64,000 nt of DNA from Amoebidium appalachense (Eukaryota > Ichthyosporea), in NCBI GenBank assembly GCA_963693365.1, contig CAVNZM010000006.1:2232001-2296000 (forward strand), read 5' to 3'. The position numbers and the translations under genes were made by a program. Numbering within the stretch: the first letter of the stretch is position 1; each line of letters begins with the position of its first letter. The notes beneath the pieces are model-generated. The model searched no databases. It was given only the letters and a program-made list of their open reading frames with translations, and had not been told where the DNA came from. Positions 12,475 through 23,193 of this stretch are shown in pieces.

Positions 12475-14495
12475 GGGAGGGAGGGGGGGGGGGGGGGGGG
12501 GGGATGGAGGCAGATTAGGGAGTAGGGAAGCAGGTGTGAGCATACCTGCAGGGGTGTGTCTGGCGCATTGATATTCTGATTGGCACAGGCATCCACAGAC
12601 ACAGACCTACGGTTGACCAATCGGTCGAAGGCAATGGAGGACAGTGTGCGCCGGTGACGGAAGGGATTCCTGCAGGGGGGGAGGGGGGGGGGGGGGGGAG
12701 GGGGAGGTGTTAATGAAGTAAAGGTGGTGGGGTGTGTGTGTGCTTACACACGTTTGATATGGGGGGGGAGGGGGGGGGGGGGGGGGAGGGGTTTGTGCAC
12801 CCAAAAAAGGATGGATGGGGGTTGGTTAGAATGAGTTATAGAGCAAGAAGTGCGCATGCATGACGGAAAACACAATGCAAATGGCAGAGAACAAATAAGC
12901 ATGCATCATATCCGGAGCCCATCTTTTTTTTTTTTTTTTTTTGGTGGGGGAGGGGGGGGGGGTTGAATGCGGAACACGGTACGAAGTACGCATACACGAT
13001 GAGAAGCATGGTGCAGGACACATGCAAAGGCAAACATTCAAGTATGCAACATCATCCATGCGCACAGTATGCGTCAGAAGCAGAGCCCATCCTCAGGGAG
13101 GGCCCAAGGGGGGGGGGGGGGGGTGGAGGGGCCAGGAGGGGGAGGGGGCGCGGGGAGGGGGAGGGGGTGGGGGGGGGGGGGGGGGGGAGGGAATAGGGGG
13201 GATGGGGATTCTCAGCTAAATGTGAAAAACCAACACTGCCTGAAAGAAAACACAAAAACAAACTGCATACATACGTGACAAGACCCATGTCATATACATA
13301 CCCCTACGGTACACTTGTGCCACTACAACACACCTTGTAGTTTTGCCTAGGCATATGCCGATACACGGGGTACATCCTCCGTACACCCACTTACATAGAC
13401 TAAGCACGCCAATACGGGCAGACACATGTCGGGGCACATAGGCAGCACATAGTATGGTGCCCCAGGGCCGCACATTACATGCAGAAAGACCGGGCATAGA
13501 ACAACAGATAGAACACACGCCCACATACATAAGGGGTTCGGGATAATTCATGCACACAACCCACCAGGAAGGGCGCAACACCAAAAACACGTGTGCACAG
13601 CTGAAGGAATCAAAACGAATCCTGCACCAAAAGCACTTGTGCGTACCCAAGGCTGAGCCGAAACAAAAACCTCCCAAACAATATTTGCACACATTAGTAA
13701 GTAAAAACAAAGCCTCAAGGACAAGCACGTGCGCACACCCAATAATCATTCAATAGAACTCACGGACCAGCACATGATCACACCCACCCACCTGTCCACT
13801 GTAGCCAAGCCCCTGCTTCCCCCCTCGCCCCTTGCCCCCCTCAGCTCCCTCATGCTTGCCCTCCTAGCCTGCCCCTCACTCCCATACACCATCCCTGTAT
13901 CCGACACCGCTCTTGTTGGTGGGCTTGCCCAGCCCCTTGCAGCAGGTGGGGACAGGTAGACAGGGCTGGCGGGTGCAGGGGGCAGGGAGGGCGGGGTCTG
14001 TGTGGTTGTGCGCTGCACAGACTCCTCGCTGTGTATGGCGGCCATGCTGCGGTCCAGCGACACGACACTGTGGCCAAGGCCCTGGCTGTGCAGTGCCCCC
14101 GCACTGACACTGTGCCTGAGTGCACCTGCACGTGCACCCCTCTCGGGAGACACGGCCTGGGTGGTTGGCACGGATACACACTGCGGACTGCCCGGGGCTG
14201 CTGCCTGGGCGAAGAACCCCTGCGAACTGCTGGAGCTATGGTGGGGTGTGGCCGTGGGCAGGGCGGGAGAGCTTGGCGGGATAACAAGTGTGTGCGCACT
14301 GGCAGGAACAGTGGGATGAGGAGCGCATTTTGGGGAGGAGGTGGCAGACTTAGAGCCCACGTGCGTGGCTGTGGGGCTGTAGATGGGAAAGGTGGGGCTG
14401 TCGGGCCGAAGGGAGTTGGAGGGGTCTATCTCGTGAAGAGACCGGCGTATGCGCTCTTTGGTGCGCCGACGCGCCCGATCTAGCCACGACGTCAT
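8064..14495 (-). CDS. Seven-exon gene, unrecognised 423-residue protein
   Basis: Exons on the minus strand: 14495-13792, 12669-12546, 11934-11827, 11088-11017, 10374-10304, 9361-9295, 8189-8064. All have GT-AG borders and the phases agree throughout (2, 0, 0, 0, 2, 0), giving 1272 nt. The start MTSWLDRARRRTKERIRRSL is a basic amphipathic segment. Residues about 25-235 are Ser/Pro-rich and probably disordered. Residues 235-360 look globular and largely helical (FDRLVNRRSVS, LIKDGNVAGDDAYMQRLQGF, ALKTWDTRLRSLDTSLRQLR). A Pro-rich linker follows. Residues 383-423 form a likely coiled coil (SSYESRILDLEAQLRRKESE) ending in TGA. I do not recognise the family. A membrane-surface, cytoskeletal or signalling scaffold is conceivable, but nothing shows it. 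The gene is divergent from the FG-protein gene, about 950 bp away, and its introns carry many poly-G runs and repeat copies. Confidence 0.75.
8373..8581 (-). repeat. Poly(C)-tailed dispersed repeat, copy B (longest)
   Basis: On the minus strand it runs from a hairpin (arms GTCTGAGTT / AACTCAGAC at 8573-8581 and 8531-8539) to the constant 3' end GCATTCAAACC, followed by a C run (G run on + ending at 8372). About 97% identical to copies C and D over the shared 150 bp by eye. It lies in the last intron of the 423-residue protein gene, in the same sense. Confidence 0.8.
9153..9215 (-). repeat. Poly(C)-tailed repeat family, diverged short copy
   Basis: Matches the 3' end pattern GGTTNGAATG...TTCACGACGGACNACACAATG next to a G-rich run on +. 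It is strongly diverged and was recognised only by comparison with the better copies. Confidence 0.4.
9425..9496. repeat. 15-bp tandem repeat (CATGCAGCAAACAGA)
   Basis: Four to five near-perfect 15-bp units lie inside an intron of the minus-strand gene, just upstream of the exon at 9361-9295. Confidence 0.85.
10037..10105 (-). repeat. Poly(C)-tailed repeat family, diverged copy
   Basis: GGTTAGAATATATCAGAGTA and the CACGACGGACTACACA block align with the 3' part of the family. A G run on + flanks it on the left. Confidence 0.45.
10212..10280. repeat. (GT)n(GC)n microsatellite
   Basis: A GT tract of about 45 bases runs into alternating GC and back to GT. It lies in the intron just downstream of the exon at 10374-10304. 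Confidence 0.9.
10688..10845 (-). repeat. Poly(C)-tailed dispersed repeat, copy C
   Basis: Shares about 155 bp with copies B and D, including GTTTGAATGCGGAACACGG and CCCATCCTCAGGGAGG on the + strand. The G run lies at 10664-10687. The 5' end, in repeat orientation, stops after CATCAATTGCG and abuts another G-rich run, so this copy is 5'-truncated relative to B. Confidence 0.8.
10886..11003. repeat. Short tandem repeat, about 30 bp unit
   Basis: Four degenerate units of the type GCTCAGGGTGTGTGTGCATG, each followed by GTGTAATTAAG-like spacers. They lie immediately downstream of the exon at 11088-11017, inside its intron. Confidence 0.6.
12824..12923 (-). repeat. Poly(C)-tailed repeat family, diverged copy E
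   Basis: Aligns over about 100 bp with the other copies (GGTTAGAATGAG..., GCGCATGCATGACGG, GAGCCCATC). It ends in a T run at 12924-12941 followed by G-rich sequence and then copy D. Confidence 0.55.
12961..13108 (-). repeat. Poly(C)-tailed dispersed repeat, copy D
   Basis: A nearly identical match to copies B and C over about 148 bp. Its 5' truncation at CCCAAG differs from both. G runs flank it on both sides on the + strand. Confidence 0.8.
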
Positions 14496-15441
14496 GGTAC
14501 GGTGTCTGTCTTTATGTGTGTGCCTGAGCAAGCGTGTGTGCGTGCGTGCGTATGCGTGCGTATGCGTGCAGGGTGTGCGTGTGTTCTGTGCTCGTGCATA
14601 TGCATGTGTGGTAGTGAAGGAAAGACGGCAAAGCGTGAAAATAGAAAGTGAGTGGTGTTAAGGCCAAGCAGCCATGCCCATCTGACGCTATTAGTTAGAG
14701 CTCTGGCAATCTACTAAAAGGGCCTACTTTTGCTGTTCAGCATACTGTGTGCCAGTATGCACGGCGTTGTGGTTCTGCACGTACGTTCACTACATATTCC
14801 TTGAAGTGATGTAAAAGCTGTGATCTTACAAAACACCGTGAACATCACTCAACAGAATTCTAACTTAGTTTCATGAAGGGCCTCAGTGGATGACTGAGGT
14901 AGTTCATCTTGCCGACAATAAAAACACACAGCTATTGAGAGCCGTGACCTGACCCATTCAATGAGTCATTTGAAACCATTTTAAAATGATAAATTATTCA
15001 AGGTTTACGACACCATGCAATTGGTTTTTTAAAACAATTAATGCCGAATATGAAACCGTTCTCTTGCCGAGCTTCCCGGGTAACGACTGCTGATTGGATA
15101 CCTAAAACTCTTTGTGAGCCAACTGGATTCCGGTTAGCCAATAGGAAGCGTGGTCTGCAACTTTGGCGCCAACTTCAAAACGTGAGCAGCTAACGTGAGC
15201 CAAAAAAAAAAAAAAAGAAAGTAAAAGTTCGGAAGAGAACGTGGGACTGCAGGTACTGATTCGAATTTTTTTTTGACTGGACTACATGATGATTTATACG
15301 TGCCTAAATTATGCTCACCACGTCTATGCGTAGTGTGCCAACAGACCGCTTCCCTCCCCGATTGCCGCCTATGGAAAGCAGGCCGCACCACCTTTTGTCT
15401 GTAATCTGTAGGCCACACCAGGGCAAGCCCCGCACCCCACC
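14496..15441. promoter_or_regulatory. Divergent intergenic region with CCAAT boxes
   Basis: This is the stretch between the divergent starts of the 423-residue protein gene (-) and the FG-protein gene (+). It holds ATTGG/CCAAT boxes (TGATTGGATACC at about 15090, TTAGCCAATAGG at about 15134) and AT-rich sequence. A bidirectional promoter is the simplest reading. No TATA box was recognised. Confidence 0.45.
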
Positions 15442-15518
15442 ATGAACAGGCCTGGGCTGCAGCGCCAGAATGGTTGGTTCCTCCCTTCTTCCGAAGTTCC
15501 CTCTGCACGCCCCGCCAC

Positions 15519-15554
<36 letters not shown>

Positions 15555-16326
15555 TTCCCACCACCCTTTTCACCCCACTTGGCGGGGCCCTGCTACATTG
15601 CCTCCCTTCCCTCCCTCCAACCCACACTCCTCCCTCCCCTTCCTTCCTACACACCAGGCTCCCTTGTAGCCTTGCAAAGTCTCTACGTCTACCCCCTACT
15701 TATCCGTCCCCCCCCCCCCCCTCCCCCCCCCCCCCCCTCTTGCGGCGTTCCACTATCCTCCTCCTCCTCCTCAACTCTCTGCCCTCTCTGATGCATACAA
15801 TATAGCAATTTTGCAAGTTGACCGTGACTTATTCAAACCCTAGAGGTGTAGGGCTTTGGGTCCCCTCTCGAAACAACTGTTAGTTGCGCCATTCACTGTA
15901 CCTCTATGAACTCGGCAGGGCTGCTTTGCCTTTTTTTTTTCCTGCCCTTTTGCAAGTTCCTCCCCCCTCTTTGGTTGCTCTAACATCTATGTTGCACCTG
16001 CGTTACTCTGTCCCTTTTCTCGCTCGGCCCTGCTAGTGGCCAGCGCTTTCTGGGATAGACGGCAATAAAACAAACATTAGAAGCAAATGCAAAGCACACA
16101 CACACACACACAAACAGAGAGTAGGTGTCTTTGCGCGTGTTTTTGAGGCCAAAAAGACGCAAAAAAGACACACACAGACAAACAAAGTGCCCTTACCCTT
16201 CCCCCCTCTCACACCATGCAGACACACACAGCTGTAGGCTCGCATACGCACGTGAGCTACGGCATTCGCACACTTACACATAATTACACACACATACACG
16301 CACAGACTTGCCTTCCCACACATACC

Positions 16327-16386
<60 letters not shown>

Positions 16387-16475
16387 AGGCGGACGCACAC
16401 ACGCACACAGACACGCACACACATGCACATGTCTGCACATACACAGACACACACACGCATAAACATGAACGGCCC

Positions 16476-16506
<31 letters not shown>

Positions 16507-16518
16507 ACACACACACAG

Positions 16519-18566
16519 CCCTCAAGCTGCCGTCCATCAGTGTGCAACCAGCCACCCCCCAGTCCCAGAGCCCTGTGTCCTTTCTTGGCGGCACACAAGG
16601 TACAGTTTATTCCCCTTATTGGAATTTCGATGTCTGCACGGCATCTACCTTGCACTTCTTGCTCCTTGCTTGCATGTGTTGGAGTGCAGACTTACGCTCA
16701 CTCCACAATATGTGTATGTTAGCTTTACAATTGGTTCCGTGTACACAGACACACGCTGACACTCGATCACCACATGCACATCTGCATAGTTGAGGAATGT
16801 TGCCAATTGTGTTTTGACTGCAAACGATTGGTTCACTGGTCCCAGAGATCTCTAAATGAAAGTAACCAATCCGATTAGCACCTGGCATCCGGATTACATT
16901 CCAGACTGCTGCCCCACGGGTATATAAGCCACGTCTCTGCCAGGTGCAGACATGGAGTTCAGACATGGAGTTCAGTCATGGAGTTAAGTCATGGAGTTAA
17001 GTCATGGAGTTCAGTCATGGAGTTAACACACTGAAAGCAGTAAAAAAACGGGTCAGCGCCCAAGCGCGCCACGACGACCCTAGTCACAGCGGACTCTACT
17101 TCCAACAGGGTTATGGGCCCAGACACGACACCGCGGCCTCTAACTTCACGTCCCCTACGACGCCTTGAACGGAGGAGCCCAGAAACCGACTTCTAGGCTG
17201 TACCCTACACCCGCGAGCGTATTTCCGTGAAGTAGAGACTTTCGCTTCCACAAACTCCATCCGCAGCAGCCTGCGACATCAACGTCAAGTATTCCACTTC
17301 ATTGGCGGGGCACGCACCACAGTGGAATGCACACCCCGGTCTACCCTGCAAGCAGCCACACTCACTCTCTCTTCTCTACAGTGGTGTGTACACTTCTCCA
17401 ATTGGGTAGGGGTGTTGGAGTGCAGACTTACGCTCACTCCACAATATGTGTATGTTAGCTTTACAATTGGTTCCGTGTACACAGACACACGCTGACACTC
17501 GATCACCACATGCACATCTGCATAGTTGAGGAATGTTGCCAATTGTGTTTTGACTGCAAACGATTGGTTCACTGGTCCCAGAGATCTCTAAATGAAAGTA
17601 ACCAATCCGATTAGCACCTGGCATCCGGATTACATTCCAGACTGCTGCCCCACGGGTATATAAGCCACGTCTCTGCCAGGTGCAGACATGGAGTTCAGAC
17701 ATGGAGTTCAGTCATGGAGTTAAGTCATGGAGTTAAGTCATGGAGTTCAGTCATGGAGTTAACACACTGAAAGCAGTAAAAAAACGGGTCAGCGCCCAAG
17801 CGCGCCACGACGACCCTAGTCACAGCGGACTCTACTTCCAACAGCATGTGGTCTGACACAGGCTAACATTATCCCCCCCCTCCCCCCCTCCCCCGACATA
17901 CCCGCACACACACACAAACACACGAAACAACCCCGCATTGCCATCTACCCCGCCACACACCCCTCATGTCTTCCCGTCTTCCCCTGTGGCCCTATGTGGG
18001 GTTACATTATCTCCCCCGGCCTCCCCCCCCCCCCCTCCCCCCACCCCCAGGGGCCCTTTCTCTTACCCTAATCACCCCCTCTCCCCCTCCCCCCTCCCCC
18101 CTCCCCCTCTCCCCCTGCTTTTGCCCTGTGGTCTCTGTAAGAGTTAATCCCCCCCCCCCTTCCCCCCTGCCCCCCCCCCCCCCCCCTTTTTTATCTTTTT
18201 TTTTACCTTAATTGCTCCCCCTCCCCTTCCTCCGCCGCAGCCTCTATCCCCCACCCACCCAACCCTGTATGCTCATTTTGGTCATCAAAACCAATAATCT
18301 GCATTTGCCCTTGGCCCTTGTTTCTTCGTGTCAGGTAGGCAAGGACATTTGCCAAAGCATAGCACCAGGGGCACGCATGACATTTCCCGTTCTTGCATTC
18401 GAAATCTCAACTCGCCTCCCACCCCAACCCCTTAGTCCCCCTTTCTTCAACACGTTCCCCAAAGACAAATACTCTCAAGGAGGCGCATGCACATGGTTGA
18501 CAGCATTTGCATGATGCCCCTTTGTTGACATTTGCCTGCCCACAACAAGCACACATGCACACCACA

Positions 18567-18622
<56 letters not shown>

Positions 18623-18739
18623 CCCCCCCCTACTCAACCATGCACCCACCCACACATACCCCCCCCTCCCCCCCCCCCCCCCCCCCCCTCTTCCCCCAAC
18701 GCACACCCACCCACCCACCCACCCACCCACACATACCTC

Positions 18740-18770
<31 letters not shown>

Positions 18771-19358
18771 ACATACCTCCCCCCCCCCCCCCCAACACAC
18801 GATCACCCACCCACCCACCCACACGTACCTCTCCGCTCCCCCCTCCCCCCTCCCCCCCCCCCCCCCCCACACACACAGCTACAACCACCTTTGCCACAGC
18901 CCCCGTCCCCACCACCTCCCTTGGCTCTGCCCCCGCGTTTTCAAGTCCCCTCACCACCACCCAGCCACCAGCAGCCGCCAACCCCCCACCCACCACCACC
19001 ACCTCTGGGTTTGGTGGATTCTCATTGGCCCCCAAGACCACGTCCACTCTCCCCTCCCTATCGCCATTCAATGCCACCCAGCCCCCCGCCAGCACCACCA
19101 CCCCCCACTTCTCCCTCGGCCTGTTTGGGTCGTCCACACCTGCCCCTGCTCTGTTCCGTACCCCAACATCACAGCAACAGCAACAGGGTATGCCCTGTCC
19201 CCCCTACCCCCCCTTCCCCCTCTCCCCCTCCTCCCCTTCTCCCGCCCCTCCCCTCCCTCCTTCTCCCCTTACCTCCTCTCTCTCTTACCCATGCCCACAC
19301 CCTCTTCCGTACTTTTCCACAAGTGGCTGTTGGGGTGGGCTGGGGGTGGGTGGTTGCA

Positions 19359-19398
<40 letters not shown>

Positions 19399-20045
19399 GG
19401 GGGGCAGCGGACAGAAAGAGAAAATATTATATTTTAACGGCTCTTTCTCCTCCCCTCCTTTCCCCCCCTCCCCCCTTCCCCCGTCCCCCTCCCTCCCCCC
19501 TCCCCCCTTTTTTTCTTTCTTACTCTTTTCTCTCTTTCTGTCCGCCTGCCCCCCCTCCCCCCCCTTTGCCTTTGCATGTGTCCTTCGTGTATGCGTACTT
19601 CGTACCGTGTTCCGCATTCACCACCCCCCCCCCCCCCCCCCCCCCCCCGGTCCCCTGCAACCACCCACCCCCAGCCCACCCCAACAGCCACCCCTATCGG
19701 TTCTTCTGCTTGCTTTGCCTTCACCCTTCTCCCTCCCGTCCCTCCTCCACCTCCCCCTCTCCCCCCCCCCCCCCACCACCACCACCACCACCACCACCAC
19801 ACACACACAGAGACACACACACAAAAACACACACGGGCTGTAAGCCCCATTTCTCCCCCTGTGTGGTGCTACAATCAGTGCCTTCTAGCTTGTGCTCTTG
19901 TTCTCTTGCGTCCATATGCCCCGTGTCCAGCAGTGTCCTGAGTCACAGTATTAGCCATGGATGTGTAACAGGGGGGCACACAGGGGGGGGCACTATCACA
20001 CCATACGGTGAACTCAAGTGGATGGAAACCCTACTTGCAATTAAG

Positions 20046-20139
<94 letters not shown>

Positions 20140-20275
20140 CGGGGTGTGTGTGGGGGGGGAGGTGATGATGGATTGCACGCGGGGAGGGGGGAGGGGGGAC
20201 GAGAGAGAGGAAGGGAAAGAATGAGAGGTGTGTAGGAGGGGAGGGAGGGAGAAACCGACAGACAGACAGGCAGAC

Positions 20276-20315
<40 letters not shown>

Positions 20316-20603
20316 ATTATGGGGATGTATGGGTGAGTGGCGTGTGTTCGGTGAGTGTTGGAGACTGAGGGGTATTGAAGCGGCGGCAGGCCGGGGGGGT
20401 GGGGGGCGGGGGGGGGGGTGGGGGGGGGGGGGGGGGGGGTATGTTCATGTGATCCATGTTTGTGTGGGTATGAAGGGGGAGAGAGGATAGTGTCTTTTAT
20501 GGGCGAGTAAGGAGCGCCAAGGGAAGGGTGGGTCCGGCAGGTTGGGTTCCTTTGGGAATATCGAAGATGGTGGAGTGGGGTGGGATGTGTGGCGTGTGAC
20601 GAA

Positions 20604-20646
<43 letters not shown>

Positions 20647-22329
20647 TGGGATTGATGGCGGTTCTTTGCAAAGATGCTCAAGGGTGTGTTAGCCTGTAAG
20701 AATATGCAGGGGGGGGGAAGACCGAAAAGCACGACCCTGACCTAGTTTTGCAGATGGCGACATCATCTTACATGCACACATGTCGAGAAACGTTTTTGAT
20801 ATGACCTGCAGTTTTGGTGGTGTGTGTGAGCCATGATGGTGTGGGGATGTCTTTGCCCCCCCGGGGGGGGGTGGGGGGTGGGGGGGGGGGAGGGGGGGGG
20901 GGAGGGGGGGGGGGGAGGGGGGGGGGGTGGAAAGGTGGGGGGTGGGAGGAGGGGGGGAGAGGGGGGATGTTAACTAAGTTACATGCTGTTTGGGGCTATA
21001 GTATTGATACATGCAACACAGGCCCCAGCCACAGAGACCCCAGCGGCCACGGCCACGGCTAAAGATACCACGCACAGCCCGGCCAGTCGAAAGACGTGCC
21101 TGTCGGAGGGCAACACACCCATTCACCTAACAAAGGTATGTGAGCGCAATGTGTGGCCCTTCACGGCATCCCTCACTTTGCCCCTCCCTTCTCCCCCCCC
21201 CCCCCCCCCCCCTCTCCCTTCCAGCCCAGCCTCCCCCCCCCCCTCCCCCCCTCCCCCCTCCTCCCCCCACCCCCTTCCCCTCCCTTGCGTCCCCGCCCTT
21301 TGGGAGGGTGGGATGGCAGCATGTCTGCAGAACTGTGAGCGTCGGTGGTTTCTTTTATTTTTTTATTTTTTTTTTGGGGGGGGGGGGGGGGAGGAGTAGT
21401 TTTTTAACGGTGCTATCATAGGTGGCATTATGTCTGATTTTTGCGCTGTGCACTGGCCAGCCTGCAGCATGAGCCAATGACTGACCCGCTTTAATTTTAT
21501 TCAGCCAATGGCAGGTGCAACCCCCACAGCCATGGCCATGCGCTTCCGCCTGTTTGATGGCAGTACGTAGCCTCCCCCCCCTCCCTCCCCCCACGGTGCG
21601 ACTTTGAGGGCAACATGGAAGGCAAAACGCTTGCGCAATGGCAAGCACTATTGACCTCTTTATCTTCACAGCTTCAAAAGAACTCCTGCTACCACACAGG
21701 GTAGGGAAAGAATGGCATGGGAGAGTGTTTTTTTGTCTTTTTGCCGGTACAGTAAGAAGAGTTTGGGGTTTCTGCTTCCCCACCCCATCAATGCACCCCT
21801 CTGCCTCCCTCCAGCACACGGACAAGTGTGCACGTGCATGCACCACGTTTACTCTCATGCTGCCCACATCTCACCCAGCACTACTTATGGCCACAAACCG
21901 TAACCCCACCTCTGCTGGCAGGTTGGCCCACTAATGCAACCTCCCCACTCCCCCCTCCCCCTTCCCCCTCTCCCCCCGCGGACACAATTCCTCATTCCCC
22001 GTCCTTTCCTTTCCACCCTTCTTTTCCCTCCTCTTCACCTGTGTGAGCAAATAAAAGCACATCAATACCCACCACCACCACCACCTACCCCACACCCACC
22101 ACACCCACCACACACAAGTTCACCCGCCCCCCAACACCCCCAACCCCACCCTCACCCCCACCCCAGCCCAAACCCCCCCCACCACCACCACCACTGCGAC
22201 CGTCCCCCCCCCCCCCCCCCTCCCCACACACACACACCAGCAGCCCCCCAGAGTGACCACCCAAAGCATGTGCGGCGCAACAGTCACCCCTATCTGCGGT
22301 TGGACCTGAGACGCCTGCCCATGCCATAG
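16519..22329 (+). CDS. FG/GLFG-repeat nucleoporin-like protein
   Basis: Exons supported by phase: 16519-16599, 18879-19187, 21002-21135, 21505-21562, 21672-21700. The 3' end is probably 21815-21899 then 22241-22329 (TAG). The first exons encode a Ser/Thr/Pro/Gln-rich chain with scattered FG-type motifs ([26 protein letters not shown]), typical of the disordered FG part of nucleoporins that line the nuclear pore and bind transport receptors. After this come [20 protein letters not shown] and FDGTSKELLLP, whose beta-turn-beta pattern resembles the start of a ubiquitin-like fold, and a basic C-terminus ([12 protein letters not shown]). A possible first exon is 15442-15472: the ATG is in a CCACCATGA context and phase 1 fits, but its donor GTTGGT is weak. 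The alternative acceptors at 21815 or 21869 for the penultimate exon are unresolved. The TRIM element lies within the intron after the first exon. Confidence 0.65.
16672..17848 (+). mobile_element. TRIM LTR retroelement, complete with 5-bp TSD
   Basis: Two apparently identical 431-bp LTRs (16677-17107 and 17413-17843) begin TGTTGGA and end TCCAACA. They enclose 305 bp without any coding frame. The target duplication GCATG lies at 16672-16676 and 17844-17848. Directly after the 5' LTR is GGGTTATGGGCCCAG, complementary to the anticodon arm of initiator tRNA-Met, the type of primer site used by Drosophila copia. Before the 3' LTR is the purine tract GGGTAGGGG. Each LTR carries CCAAT boxes and TATATAAG (16921-16928; 17657-17664). 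This is a non-autonomous copia-type terminal-repeat retrotransposon in miniature. Identical LTRs indicate very recent insertion. It sits in an intron of the FG-protein gene in sense orientation. Confidence 0.92.
16949..17026 (+). repeat. Six 13-bp units in the TRIM LTR
   Basis: Six units of GWCATGGAGTTMA lie 20-100 bp after the LTR TATA box, so they are expected at the 5' end of the transcript. Each contains an ATG, and the 13-bp period rotates these ATGs through all three frames. The second LTR has the same array at 17685-17762. Confidence 0.9.
18549..18878. repeat. (CA)n and C-run block before an exon
   Basis: CA microsatellites alternate with C runs up to the CACACACACAG acceptor of the FG-protein exon at 18879. 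The block acts as an extended pyrimidine-rich 3' intron end. Confidence 0.8.
19565..19648 (+). repeat. Poly(C)-tailed repeat, copy F (short)
   Basis: TTTGCATGTGTCCT joins directly to CGTGTATGCGTACTTCGTAC and ends GTTCCGCATTCA before a C run (about 19621-19648). Relative to copies B to D it lacks the middle segment around the CACCATGCTTCTCAT block and is 5'-truncated. It lies in an FG-protein intron, in sense. Confidence 0.65.
20050..20139. repeat. (GT)n microsatellite, about 88 bp
   Basis: A nearly uninterrupted GT tract in the large intron of the FG-protein gene. It is followed by GA-rich and G-run sequence to 20950, including a G run of 43 at 20603-20645. Confidence 0.9.
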
Positions 22330-22506
22330 CACGTGCCAGGGTGGGAAACACGTGGTTGTGTGTGATCACGTGAACTAACATCGGCCTAGCTGGCATGGTT
22401 GCAGCCATGCAGATGAATCGAAGAAGTTAGTGTTGTGTGACATTTCGCTAAATTTATGTCATATTAGTGTCGAATGCTGGTACACACCACTGCGCACGCA
22501 CTCATG

Positions 22507-22507
<1 letters not shown>

Positions 22508-22575
<68 letters not shown>
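22508..22575. repeat. (CA)n microsatellite
   Basis: An uninterrupted CA tract of about 68 bases. Confidence 0.9.
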
Positions 22576-22576
<1 letters not shown>

Positions 22577-23060
22577 ACACGTGTGCACACATGCACACAT
22601 GCACACACAAACATTTGATCCAATCTTAAGCACGACGCTGCGCACCGTTCCCTGTGTGCACCTTCAACTTTCATGTAGTCTTAGATGCACCCAATCACGA
22701 GGCACCGTTAGTTCTCTAATTTAGAAACAGACACCACCGCTGAATATATGGGAGCCCGAAAGAAGGTCCGCATAGGTAGTGAAATAAGAAGCAGCAGGCC
22801 TTTACCTGCAAAAACCATACTTTGGATTTTTACGGATTTAGAGGAGGGTTTAATTTGCAATAAAACTTTAATAAGATATATAACTAAAGATTAAAAGATT
22901 AATGCAGCGGTGTGTATCAACGTGTGTGCGTACATCCATGTGCATGCCACTGTGCAAAGTGTGTTTTCTTCTTTTTTTGTGTGTATGTACACGAGTGTGT
23001 CTGTGTGTCTGTGTGTACACATGTGTGTGTGTGTGTGCGACACGTGAGTGTGTGTGCTTG

Positions 23061-23193
<133 letters not shown>

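Noticed and set aside
13216-13749. 177-codon ATG-started hydrophobic, Cys-rich frame on the minus strand inside the first intron of the 423-residue gene
   Set aside because: No recognisable motif, and it sits wholly in an intron of a well-phased gene. The opposite strand is repetitive. Chance or an old transposon remnant is more likely than a gene.
16677-17843. Tandem duplication by assembly error instead of LTRs
   Set aside because: The TSD, TG/CA ends, primer site and purine tract are all at the exact expected borders.
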